Positions 9,094 through 17,763 of a DNA stretch of 64,000 nt are shown piece after piece. Source of the stretch: Bog-473 sp963791995. Lineage in GTDB: Bacteria; Actinomycetota; Acidimicrobiia; Acidimicrobiales; RAAP-2. The stretch spans positions 18,256 through 82,255 of the forward strand of contig CAWBUQ010000012.1 of the NCBI GenBank assembly GCA_963791995.1, in the 5' to 3' direction. A model generated the notes under the pieces. That model made no database searches. It was given only the letters and a program-made list of their open reading frames with translations, and had not been told where the DNA came from. The position numbers were made by a program, and so were the translations under genes. Each line of letters opens with the position of its first letter. The first letter of the stretch is position 1.

Positions 9094-9510
9094 ATGGGAC
9101 CCACATCGCAATACGCCGAAAACGGCGTCGGGGCGCCTCAGTCAGCCGACGACCGGACCACCGCTGTAGCGGGCGGGAAGACAGGTCGGGGTTTCTCCTC
9201 AGCGTCTGTTAGTTCATCTGGTTCGGCCTCGGAGTCTCGGTTAAACGAACGGGTGGCCCGGTTGCTCAGCCAGAAGAAGGGCCCGGCCGCCGTTATGACG
9301 GCCCTGCTGTCCGTCGCTTTGCTCTGCGGTCTGCTTGGGTTCGCCCTTCACTTCCTATGGGTTGTCGCCATCATCGTGATGGCCCTCGGCCTCGGCTTCA
9401 CCGTCGCCAACAGCCGACGGGACCGCATCGACGTCGTGAACCAACGCGCCGAGGGGCGCTCCGCGTCTGACGACCGCACGCAGGGCGTAAGCAACAACCG
9501 AACTGGTTGA
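9094..9510 (+). CDS. Small membrane protein, unknown
   Basis: The 138-residue product has a Ser/Ala/Gly-rich soluble N-terminal half, a short basic helix (RLNERVARLLSQKKG), then two close membrane segments (AAVMTALLSVALLCGLLGFA, and LWVVAIIVMALGLGFTVA), and a charged tail. ATG 9094 was chosen over the upstream TTG because a GGGGG lies 7 bases before it. No family is recognised. It follows the TraG operon and may belong to the same mobile unit. Confidence 0.6.
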   Translation: MGPTSQYAENGVGAPQSADDRTTAVAGGKTGRGFSSASVSSSGSASESRLNERVARLLSQKKGPAAVMTALLSVALLCGLLGFALHFLWVVAIIVMALGLGFTVANSRRDRIDVVNQRAEGRSASDDRTQGVSNNRTG

Positions 9511-9598
9511 TTGGTCACACCCTCAGAGCTGGTAGCCGTCAAGGAGGGCTGATCTCGCACAACGGCCGTTGCCAAATGAACGTCCCTCTTTGGGGTGC

Positions 9599-9973
9599 TC
9601 AGCGGCGGGCGAGACGGCGGCCGCTTTCAGTGTTTATGGGGGTGTAGTTCATCTCGAAATGGTGATAAAGGGTGGACTCGTCCGCCTGAGACAGTTCTTC
9701 GCCGTGCATTTCGATCTCCGGGGCGGACCGCACCTGGTCTTTGGTCACCGTCACCTGCAGGTCATCGGGACCGATCTGCAGCCCGGCTAGGGGCACGAAG
9801 GTCAAGTGGCGGCCGATGAAGCCTTCCTTGACGGTGGCAAACTGGGGTTCGTCGGTCTCCACGTCGACGTAGACGTCTTGCAACTTCCCGATCTTCTCGC
9901 CGTCGCGGTCGAGAAGCATCTTGCCGTGCCATTCGGTGACATTCCAGTTGGCCTGAGCCGAATCGTCGGCCAT
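9599..9973 (-). CDS. PRC-barrel domain protein
   Basis: This 124-residue protein starts at ATG 9973, 6 bases after a GGAGG ribosome-binding site. The PRC barrel is seen in WHGKMLLDRDGEKIGKLQDV, VDVETDEPQFATVKEG and RHLTFVPLAGLQIGPDDLQV. PRC barrels are small beta domains found in photosynthetic reaction centres, RNA-processing proteins and many bacterial stress or envelope proteins. The alternative start at 10177 would add a low-complexity arginine-rich extension and is unlikely. Confidence 0.85.
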   Translation of the reverse strand: MADDSAQANWNVTEWHGKMLLDRDGEKIGKLQDVYVDVETDEPQFATVKEGFIGRHLTFVPLAGLQIGPDDLQVTVTKDQVRSAPEIEMHGEELSQADESTLYHHFEMNYTPINTESGRRLARR

Positions 9974-10354
9974 GTGCACCTCCTCTACTCCAACATCAAC
10001 TTCAGCCGTCGGCCGACTGAACCTACATCCAACTCGGGACTCACCCCGACTATTCGCACTCATTGTCATCCGATGACACCGGCAACCGCCCCGGCCGATG
10101 GTCCCTGGGGGTAGTCGGTCCGGACCCGTCGCTGCTGGGGGCCGGCAAACTCCTCCCGACTCTGCCCAAGCCGCCATCAGGCAGCAGGGTACGTCTCCGA
10201 TCGCTTACGCCGGCGAACCTGGTGCCCGGAGCCACTCGCTTGCCAAGGCACCCCTAACCTCAAGTATCACTAAACTGCCTTAAATATACTAGAACAGCCA
10301 CGTCCTGCGACCCGTGTGACGAACGCCACCGGCGAGGTTCGGGCTGAGTCGAAT
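9974..10354. other. Intergenic, AT-rich patch
   Basis: No gene is seen. The AT-rich stretch 10255-10300 (TATCACTAAAC, TTAAATATACTAG) stands out in this GC-rich background and lies beyond the integrase 3' end. It could be an attachment-site region, but no matching second copy was found. Confidence 0.3.
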
Positions 10355-11408
10355 TCAAGGGTTGGGGGTGGCGGCCCGAAGGTGGCGCAGGGCGGGGTTG
10401 GCCGCTGCCGCGGCTTGGCGGTCCCGGGCGACCGAGTCCAGGTAGCCCTGGGTGGTCGCCAGCGAGGCGTGACCCATCAGGCCTTGGAGGTCGGCGACGG
10501 GGGTGCCCTCGGCGGCCAACAAGGTCCCATAAGTGTGCCGGTAAGCGTGAGCGTTGGCACCCGCCGGCTTGGTGGCCCCGAGCCCGGCGGCGGCCAGGAC
10601 CTGGCGGAGCAGGTGATCGAGTTGGGAGGCGGTCAGGCGCCGCCCGCCCGCCCGTCGGGTCACCGGGGGGGTGGTGGCGCGCGGTGGGGCGACCAGCAGC
10701 GCCTGGGAGCCCAGCTCACGCCACTCGCCGAACCGCTGGCGACGCGAGGCCAGGTAGGCGCCGCACCAGGGCGGGCAGCGGTTCGGGAACGGGCACCGTG
10801 CGAGGTTTGGCCCCCTTGCCGATCACCCGCACCATGGCGTCGCCTTGGGCGGTCTGGTAGGAGCCGAGGTTCAACCTGAGCAGCTCGCCGGAGCGCAGCC
10901 CGGTGCCCAGCAGCAAGCCGACGATGACTCGGTCCAGCTCGGGCCACACCACCCTCCCAGGCCGCCCGTCGCCCATCACGAAGGCAACGAGGCGCTCCAC
11001 GGTGTCCTTGTCCCAGCCCAGTAGCGGTTTGGGTGCCCGCGCCGCCAGGCGGGGCCGGGGCACGGCGGCCATCGGATTGCCGGCCAGATGGCCATCGGCC
11101 ACCAACACGTCGAACAGCGCCGTCCACGTAGACCGGGCCCTCGACACCGACGCCGGCGCGTGATCGACGGCGAACGCCGCGAACGCGCTGCGCAGCACCG
11201 GTCCGACCAGCTCGGCGACCGGCCACCCGCCGTCGTGGGCTCCCAACAACGCCGAGACCGCCACCAGATCCGACCGGTAGGCCTTCAGCGTGGCCTGGGA
11301 CACCTTGCGGATGGCCAGATCCTCCATGAACACCGTGATGGCGTCGCCGAGCGACAAACCGTCATCGATGGCCAGCGGCTGGGGCAGTGGTGCAGAACGC
11401 GACGCCAT
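10355..11408 (-). pseudogene. Tyrosine recombinase/integrase, frame changes
   Basis: The full span equals about 350 residues. The first frame (ATG 11408 to about 10740) holds the SAM-like core-binding domain (LKAYRSDLVAVSALLG) and the first catalytic Arg (GTGLRSGELLRL). The later frame (about 10663-10355) has the H-x-x-R box (HAYRHTYGT), LMGHASLATTQ and the Tyr nucleophile (GYLDS). The frame changes around 10740 and 10665. All catalytic positions except the poorly aligned Lys strand are visible, so indel errors are possible. The last 24 codons recur at 60327-60398. Confidence 0.8.
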
Positions 11409-11450
11409 CTCTCAGACACTAGTGTAGATATGAAGCGTTATCCACAATAG
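11409..11450 (-). promoter_or_regulatory. Integrase upstream region with palindrome
   Basis: The perfect 10-bp palindrome ACACTAGTGT (11416-11425) sits 8 bases before the integrase ATG, next to an AT-rich segment that could hold a -10 box (CATATCTACACT on the minus strand). It is a candidate operator for autoregulation. There is no direct support beyond position. Confidence 0.3.
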
Positions 11451-11897
11451 TGGCATCGGCACCTAGAGGGCTGGCGGGCCTCGGTTGGAGTCAGATCCTC
11501 CGTCGGGGCACGATTCGCTCCGGCGGCCCAACAGGAAGGGCAGGAAGATGCCCACGATGAATCACAGCCAGTCGCGCGTCACAATGCAGAGAAAGGCGAA
11601 GAAGGCAAAGAGCAGCTACCACAGCACCCACCCACAGGCCGATGAACGGACCCGAGTCAGGTCAGCCAGCACCGGACCGACTCCAACCCCCGGTCTTCCC
11701 GCCTATTCTGCCATCCACGCCGGGACTCAACGACGCGGCGAACTAAACGCGATGGATAACCTTATGAACCAATCGGGCTCGGATCATGCTGTTCGCAGAA
11801 GGCCGGAACTCCAGCTAATCGCCTCAGACATCCGTTGGTCCTGGGGCATCGCCCGTGATGCGGCAGCGCCAGTCGTTTCCTGGACGACTGTAGGGCT
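11451..11897. other. No convincing gene
   Basis: A plus-strand open frame runs through this stretch, but its composition and lack of a matching family make it doubtful. No RNA or repeat is seen. Confidence 0.4.
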
Positions 11898-12224
11898 TTA
11901 CGGCTCGATCACCATCCAGCCGCGACGGCGCAGCTCGACGGCTAGCTGCTCAGCCGGCATGCGGGCCAGGAGCTGTTCTTGGGCAGAGTGCCGCCAGGCC
12001 GGCAGCTCGACCGGTTTCGCGGGGTCAGACTCGGCGTCTTGTAGCCGTCCGATAAACGCCTCGGCCTCCTCGCGGGTGAACCTGCCTGCGGCCTGACGCT
12101 GAGTGAACCCCATCGGGCCCCGGGCCTCACGAAAATCGCGGTGACCGGCATCTTGAAGGAGCGTCAACAGCTCCTGCACCTGCCTCGACGATGCTGGAGG
12201 ACCTGACTGTTGGCCGAACGCCAT
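11898..12224 (-). CDS. Conserved-type hypothetical protein, helical
   Basis: This 108-residue soluble protein is charged and helical (ASSRQVQELLTLLQDAGHRD, GFTQRQAAGRFTREEAEAFI). The pattern of a repeated helix-turn with GFTQRQA and FTREEA suggests a small conserved actinobacterial family, but I cannot name a domain. It starts at ATG 12224 and ends with a tryptophan-valine-isoleucine tail. It stands alone between the integrase and another small minus-strand gene. Confidence 0.6.
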   Translation of the reverse strand: MAFGQQSGPPASSRQVQELLTLLQDAGHRDFREARGPMGFTQRQAAGRFTREEAEAFIGRLQDAESDPAKPVELPAWRHSAQEQLLARMPAEQLAVELRRRGWMVIEP

Positions 12225-12552
12225 CTCAGGCGTCGTTGCTCAAGTAGTACCGGGACACAGCAACGAACGATTCACAAACCGGAGTCTAATCCAACGAAAG
12301 GAACACCTGTTCGATACATACGGTGCGCGACGAACACCGACGCCAGGGGCAGCACCCAGGTTAAATTGCGGCGCAGGGTCCGCCGCTGTTCTTTGCCGCT
12401 GCTCCCGTCGCCCTAAGGCTGCTCAGCTATTGGTTCCATTGGGATGCTCGGCCGCGCCCTGATCTGCCCAACTACCGCACCGGACTTCTCACGGTCCTGG
12501 CGGCCGAACATCGCCGTCACCCCTGACAACACAACGCTCGGAGTAGGGTGGC
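12225..12552. other. No gene seen
   Basis: Mixed-composition spacer between two small minus-strand genes. I see no motif that I can support. Confidence 0.4.
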
Positions 12553-12768
12553 TTAGAGGTCCAGGATCGCCGGGTTGTACCGTGGCTGAAAGTCCGGCCG
12601 GCCCAGCCGGATGGCAGCGGTGGCCCGGTCGATGGCCTCACCCACCGGCACGCCCGTGGCGTACAACTGGCATACGTTGCCTTTCCAGACCGACTGGTCG
12701 ATCGGCTTCGCGGGGATGAGTGCTCCGAGGCGCCTGACCTCTTGGTTGGACCTTCCCATGGCGAGCAA
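12553..12768 (-). CDS. Small hypothetical protein
   Basis: The 71-residue product (or 68 from the internal ATG, MGRSNQEVRRLG) has helical charged segments and the stretch ATGVPVGEAIDRATAAIRLG. No family is recognised. The segment upstream of the start is AT-rich on the minus strand (ATTCTGCTACACTT) and could hold a promoter. Coding status is moderately likely. Confidence 0.45.
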   Translation of the reverse strand: MLAMGRSNQEVRRLGALIPAKPIDQSVWKGNVCQLYATGVPVGEAIDRATAAIRLGRPDFQPRYNPAILDL

Positions 12769-13644
12769 GTGTAGCAGAATGACAACATTGGAACTACAGC
12801 GTTGTTAGTAGCTTCCAGCGCTTTTGGTGTCTGCCTCCTCGTGCCACCTTCAGGGGCTGGTCTGAGCACGGCCGCTACGACGCATTCGCCAGCTGATCCC
12901 TGTCAGCGTTGGGCTGGGAGCTGTCAACAGTTTCCTGTTGGGTCGAGGATCCCGTTGCCCGCTTCCCCGGGTTTCGGCCCGACACCGCGCACCGTGGAGC
13001 CGTCACGCCCGTCGTGTACAAGTATGTGCATGGGAACAACTGCAGGTTATATCGGACCGATTCGGATATCAGAGGTGGCGCACCGCGGGGGGCGTCAAGA
13101 CCTTGTCCTCTGTAAGAGCCGGTTCAGGGACCCGTGCGGTGGGATGTCGACCTGTGGTCTCTCCACTTGGCCGGCGCACGAAGGGCAAGCCTGGCTACCC
13201 ACCCGACCATGGCATGACTGTCGACGGCGTCGAGGGATTGCTCCACGCACCGAAAAGCCAGAACCCAGTGACCGCTGTGATCGAGTTCTTGCACGTAGCC
13301 GACTGCCCCCGCTCGGTACTGTCGAAGTTGAAGGAAGGCCGAGACTGGAAGACCATCGGTTTGACGCCGGAACGCGATGGGCTCGGCGTCACTAGGATCT
13401 CCTCCACGGCAGGCACCTGTCCAGCACCGAAAAGCCGACCATCCGCCTTGTCGAGGCTGTCTACGCCGTCGAAGGCAAGGCGGCCTGGCGGGCCCGAGCC
13501 CACGCCGGCGTACATGTCCTCCTGCAGGACCTCACCCAAGCAAGTGCTAGCGCCAGCTAGCACCGTGTTCTGACCGCGACCATTCCGTCGCGTATACGCC
13601 AACCCCTCTGCAGCAACCCACCACCCACCGAAAGGCAGGACAGC
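12769..13644. other. Mostly non-coding; possible ORF remnant 13396-13560
   Basis: No intact gene is seen. A 54-codon open frame at 13396-13560 (STEKPTIRLVEAVYAVEGKA, then AWRARAHAGVHVLLQDLTQA) looks protein-like but lacks a start codon. It may be the 3' part of a frameshifted gene just upstream of ssb. The rest has only shadow frames. Confidence 0.35.
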
Positions 13645-14118
13645 ATGGCATCAGGCAACACCGTGGAACTCGTCGGGAACCTCGCCCGAGATCCCGAGCT
13701 GCGCTTCACCCCGAGCGGCCAGGCGCTCGCCAGCTTCGGCCTGGCCGTCAACCGGCGCTGGCAGAACCGCCAAACCCAAGAGTGGGAAGAAGTGGTCAGC
13801 TTCATCGACGTCACCGTGTGGGGCCAGCAGGCCGAGAACGTCGCCCAGTCCCTTGCCAAGGGATCCCGGGTGATGGTGTCCGGCCGCTTCGAGCAGCAGA
13901 GCTGGGAGGACAAGGGTGGCGGCGGGAAACGTTCGAAGATCGTCGTCATCGCCGATGAGGTCGCTCCAAGTCTGCGTTGGGCGACAGCGGCCATCACCAG
14001 GGTCGAGCGGACGGACAGCAACGGCGGGAGCGGCACGCCAGCTCGGGCCGGCGTTAACTCCAAGCCTGTCGGGAACGAGCCGCCCGGGGACTACCATTAC
14101 GAAGAGGAACCCTTCTAG
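13645..14118 (+). CDS. ssb: Single-stranded DNA-binding protein
   Basis: This 157-residue SSB has a single OB fold (about residues 5-110): NTVELVGNLARDPELRFTPS, ASFGLAVNRRW, FIDVTVWGQQAENVAQSL and GSRVMVSGRFEQQSW. A flexible linker is followed by an acidic tip (YEEEPF), equivalent to the DDDIPF tail that recruits partner proteins. It starts at ATG 13645 behind AAAGGCAGGAC. It is not next to rpsF/rplI as the housekeeping copy usually is. It is therefore probably the accessory SSB of the mobile element with TraG and the ExoVII-like proteins. Confidence 0.92.
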   Translation: MASGNTVELVGNLARDPELRFTPSGQALASFGLAVNRRWQNRQTQEWEEVVSFIDVTVWGQQAENVAQSLAKGSRVMVSGRFEQQSWEDKGGGGKRSKIVVIADEVAPSLRWATAAITRVERTDSNGGSGTPARAGVNSKPVGNEPPGDYHYEEEPF

Positions 14119-14465
14119 GTCGACTTGTTCCGCACGAAGTTCACGGTCTGGTCAAGTTTCTGCTCGAGCGGCTACCATTGCGTGTCAGGCACCGGCCGCT
14201 CCAGGATCACAGTCGGGACCAGCCAATTTGTGGCTCTAAAGCCGGCGATGACCTCACCGGCAGCCTCTTGATTGGAGACGGGAACCGGGGCTGGAATCGC
14301 TCAATAGCGATCCCGCCGGCCTTATTTGAGCGCGCCTTCTTGGCGGTCTTAGGTTCGCTCGCTACGCTTAGTCACAGCTATGACGAGAGCAACCCCGGGG
14401 GGAAAGGTGCGATGCTGCCAGCACAACCACAACCAACCTGAACCCACCACCACGGAGGATTCGAG
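14119..14465. other. Intergenic region before the desaturase
   Basis: No gene is seen. It contains a short hairpin ATCGCT/AGCGAT near 14299. A GGAGG at 14454-14458 serves the leader ORF that follows. Confidence 0.35.
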
Positions 14466-14510
14466 GTGACTGTGCCCAATGTTGACGGTTTGTATCGGAG
14501 CCCACGATGA
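14466..14510 (+). CDS. Possible 14-codon leader peptide
   Basis: A GTG at 14466 lies 7 bases after GGAGG and reads VTVPNVDGLYRSPR (the GTG would give Met). Its TGA (14508-14510) overlaps the desaturase ATG as ATGA. The desaturase itself has no good ribosome-binding site, so translational coupling through this leader is plausible. Alternatively the desaturase N-terminus is mis-framed here. Confidence 0.35.
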   Translation: MTVPNVDGLYRSPR

Positions 14511-15521
14511 CGCTCGTATCGAACCGCGCGGCATGGCATGAGGCGTTGGCCGTTTACGCCCAGCCTCGTCTCCGGCGCGGATTGCTCGACATCATCGCGT
14601 CCGCAGTGCCGTACCTGGCGCTGTGCGTAGCAATCTACCTAGTGCTGCGCGTCTCGCCTTTGCTGGCCCTGGCCCTCATGATCCCGACGGCCGGGTTCCT
14701 GGTACGGGTCTTCGTCGTGTTTCACGACTGCACGCACGATTCGCTACTTCCCTCCCGGCGGGCGAACAGGTGGGCGGGCAGGGTCCTCGGGTTGCTCGTG
14801 CTCTCGCCTTTCTATCAGTGGCGCCGTGAGCACGCCGGCCACCACGCCACCTCAGGGGATCTCGACCGCCGCGGCGAAGGCGATGTCGAAACGCTGACCG
14901 TGGCCGAGTTATCAGGCGCGTCCGTGGCGGGGTCGGCTGGCCTACCGGCTGTTTCGTCACCCTGTGGTGATGTTCGGGCTCGGCCCGGTGTTCGCCATGA
15001 TCATCGAGCCGCGGCTAGTGCGTCGCGGCACCCGATCGCGGCTGCGTAACAGTGTGCTCGGCACCGACGCCGCTTTGGCCGTCATCGTCGCCGCCTTGTG
15101 CTGGCTGATCGGCTGGCAGGACCTGCTCATCGTGTGGGCCCCGCCGGCGTTGTTGGCAGGCTCGGTCGGCATCTGGCTGTTCTACGTCCAGCACCAGTTT
15201 GAGAACGTCAACTGGCAGCGCCACCATGAGTGGAGCTATGCCGACGCGGCGCTGCGTGGCAGCTCGCATCTGAAGCTCCCGAAGCTACTGCAGTTCTTCA
15301 CCGCCAACATCGGATTGCATCATGTCCACCACCTCAACAGTCGGATCCCGAACTACAACCTGCAGCGCGCCCACGACACCAACGCCATCTTCGCCGCCGT
15401 CCCGACGGTCTCGCTCCGAGACGGTCTTCGGGCCGTCAACCTCAAGCTCTGGGATGAAGACACGGCCCAACTCGTGACCTTCGCCCAAGCCAACCCCCAC
15501 CCCCAACGCCTGCTCACGTAA
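14507..15521 (+). CDS. Fatty acid desaturase, one frameshift
   Basis: The protein would be about 337 residues. Membrane segments surround the three histidine boxes: HDCTHDS (about residue 73), HAGHH (about 107) and HHVHH near the C-terminus. This makes it an acyl-lipid desaturase of the FA_desaturase family with a di-iron site. The frame changes at 14909-14912: GAGTTATCAG reads correctly as GAG-TAT-CAG if one T is removed, giving AEYQARPWRGR and continuing to VVMFGLGPVF. All boxes are kept, so a sequencing indel is likely. The last 237 bases are duplicated at the start of the window. Confidence 0.85.
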
Positions 15522-15605
15522 CCTCGCTCAAGCCCAACAGGCACACAGTCAGTGCTCTACCTGGACCGGGAGTGGCGGGGCAAGCTCTGCCCGCCGGCGC
15601 TGCTC
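15285..15605 (+). repeat. Direct repeat of window bases 1 to about 320
   Basis: The desaturase 3' end and about 80 bases downstream match the start of the window in the same orientation. The coding part is about 95% identical, and the downstream part is looser (cacacag-blocks and gaccgggag/gtccgggaa). The repeat brackets 15 kb of mobile-type genes. Confidence 0.8.
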
Positions 15606-15784
15606 CGTATAACCTTAATTGTCACTAAAACATCATGAACCATTTGCCAAGATACACCGACGCGTAATCCGGCCAGTCAACTGCGTGTCTCCTGTCTCCT
15701 GCCTCGGCCTGGCCTCCTGCTCTCCAGGTTGCCACCTTGGGTGGTCGCAAACGATGCTCGGGGCCTCTAGGGATCGGCGACCGG

Positions 15785-15925
15785 GAAGGGGCGATACCGA
15801 CCGGCTCGAATGGGTCCGACTGCTTCGGGCCCGTTCCGACCTGACATTCGAAATGCTTGATAAAGTACGCAGCGGGCGACCGATCTCGACCTCGGGGTGC
15901 CCCCTCTACCCGGCGGTATGGGCGA
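15785..15925 (+). repeat. Interspersed repeat, copy 1
   Basis: This stretch aligns to 36785-36925 with short gaps. Shared blocks include gacattcga, aaagtacgcagcgg, cgacc, and ggggtgccccctctaccc. The two copies are about 80% alike. Both lie in gene-free sequence. It may be a remnant of a gene or an IS end. Confidence 0.55.
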
Positions 15926-15991
15926 GTCTCGCGCCGGCGTTCGACTCGCGCTTTCTGGGACAGTCCCAGTTGGAGGACCTCGGGAGGCCAG

Positions 15992-16210
15992 CTAATCCTC
16001 CCTGTTCTTGACCAGGCCGAGTAGGTTGCCCTGGGGGTCCCTCAACCACGCCACGGTCACCTGAGCCCCAGGCAGGTGGGTCACGGGCAGAACCACGGTG
16101 GGCCCCGTCTCAGTCGCCTGCTTCACATAGGCCTGAGGATCGTCCACCTCGACGTAGACGATGACGGCGGGGCCCCCGGCAATCGCAACTACACCCAGAC
16201 CGGCCTGCTG
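15992..16210 (-). pseudogene. Glyoxalase/VOC protein, C-terminal fragment
   Basis: About 70 residues from GPAVIVYVEVDDPQAYV through TGPTVVLPVTHLPG to VAWLRDPQGNLLGLV form the second beta-alpha-beta-beta unit of a vicinal-oxygen-chelate protein. These proteins bind a metal and act on small molecules or give antibiotic resistance. The first half of the domain is missing, and what lies upstream (above 16210) is unrelated. Truncated, not functional. Confidence 0.7.
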
Positions 16211-16612
16211 CAAGCGTACGCGGCCTATTCGCTGCTGCAGCAGCCGCCCTTGCGAACAGGGTTCGCCTCGCCTTGCCAGGCGTTTGGGCATCGGACGCTA
16301 CCTGGCGTCCTACGAAGCTTCGGATAGTCATGGAACCCGTCCTTACCGTGCAGGCATGATCTGATCTGACCGTCGCTGAAGCTGATCCTCGCCCACGAAC
16401 AATTTGTCCACGGTTTCCGCCCATTCCGTTACCCCCGGTAGGAATTCACGTTAGAGCTGCGCACACCGTGTCGTTCGCCAGCTTGATGGGGCCACCGTTT
16501 CGCCAGTGTGATGGGGCCACCTTGGGCGGGTTTGCAGCGTTGGTGATGTGATGATGTCGGGTGGGTGCGGTGACGTCAAGTTGCGGCTGGATGTCTGGCC
16601 TGTGGGTGATGG

Positions 16613-16918
16613 TCAGGAGGGCAGGATGTCGGCGAGGGCGACGGGCTCGTCGCAGTGGGGGCAGGGACCTCCTGGCCCGAGGCGTTTGGTGAAGAGATTG
16701 CAGTCGGGGCAGCGGCGTTCGCCCAGGTAGCGGGTGTCGCATTCGGGGCAGATGTAGACGGTGTCGATCTGGGCGACTTTGGCTGGGATGGGGGCTTGGT
16801 TTTGGCGGGTTCTCCAGGCTCGTTGTTTGCAAGCGTCGGAGCAGTATTGCCGCCGGCCTGAGGGTGTGAACTGGCGGTGACAGACTGGGCAGATCATCGT
16901 AACGGTATCGTAACGCAT
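16613..16918 (-). CDS. Zinc-finger passenger protein of the IS21 element
   Basis: This ~101-residue protein starts at ATG 16918 (MRYDTVTMICPVC) or 16897. It has three cysteine-pair knuckles: CPVC with YCSDAC, CPEC with CPDC, and a final CPHC. The first pair resembles an FCS/MYM-like finger. It lies inside the IS21 ends, 40 bases behind istB, in the same direction. It may bind DNA or the transposase, but no function is established. The frame is intact although its neighbours are not. Confidence 0.7.
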   Translation of the reverse strand: MRYDTVTMICPVCHRQFTPSGRRQYCSDACKQRAWRTRQNQAPIPAKVAQIDTVYICPECDTRYLGERRCPDCNLFTKRLGPGGPCPHCDEPVALADILPS

Positions 16919-16958
16919 GGGGGGTGAGGGCCGGGTTCGGGTTGTTTCCGGTGGGTGG

Positions 16959-17763
16959 TCAAGGGCGGTGCCGACGTCTGGGTCTGGGGGTGGTGGTGCC
17001 GACGGCCAGCCCGGGTTTCTGCCGGCGGCGATAGGACTCTCCCTCGAGGACGAGCTCATAGGCGGCGGACTGCAGACGGTCGATAGCGGATTGGGCGAGC
17101 AGGGCGTCAGCCATCTGGCCGAGCCATTCCACGGGTTCGCGGTTGGAGGTGACCACCGTGGAGGCTGCCCGGTGGCGCTCGACGATGAGCTCGTAGATGT
17201 CGGCGGTGTCGAGGCGGTCGAAGGGCTGGAGGGCGAAGTCGTCTAAGATGAGGAGGTCGACCCGGATGAGCTTGCGCATCTCGGCGTCGTGGCTGTTGTC
17301 GAGGCGCGAGGCCCGCAGGCTTTTCAAGAGCACGTCGGTGCGGGCTGAAGATGACGCTGTAGCGACGGCGTACGGCGGCGTGGCCGAGGGCGTTGGCCAT
17401 GAAGGTTTTTCCGACCCCGACGGGGCCCAGGACCAAGACGTTGTGGCCGGCGTCGACGAAGCGCAGCGAGCACAGCTCGTCCCAGACCTGGTGGTCGAAG
17501 GTGACGTTCGGTGGTGGGGTCCCAGTGCTCGAAGCACATGTCGGGTCGAGCCCGGCGGCTGCGGGCTCCGCAGGGCGGCCGAAGTGGTCTCTCGTCGTGG
17601 TGACTTCGTCAGAGAGGACCAGCTCCAAGAACTCGGCATGGCCCAGTTCCTCGGCCTTGGCGAGCGCCAGGCGCTCGGGCAGGGTGTCGAGGCAGCGGCC
17701 GAGCTTCACCTGGCGCAGCAGGGCCTTCAGCTCGGCGGAGATGGTCGGCGCCGGGGTGCTCAC
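16959..17763 (-). pseudogene. istB: IstB-like ATPase of the IS21 element, frameshifted
   Basis: It starts at GTG 17763 overlapping the istA stop. The first frame gives APTISAELKALLRQVKLGRC and the Walker A region VLVLGPVGVGKTFMANALGH. After about 17350 the frame changes to DVLLKSLRASRLDN, Walker B (LLILDDFAL), YELIVERHRAASTVVTSNRE and WLGQMADALLAQSAIDRL. A further small change lies near 17570. The length of about 268 residues fits the family. IstB is the AAA+ target-selection helper of the IstA transposase. Confidence 0.85.

Noticed and set aside
9640..9700. tRNA-like string gggtgtagttcatctc
   Set aside because: It lies inside the PRC-barrel coding sequence; no acceptor stem or TpsiC arm can be folded.
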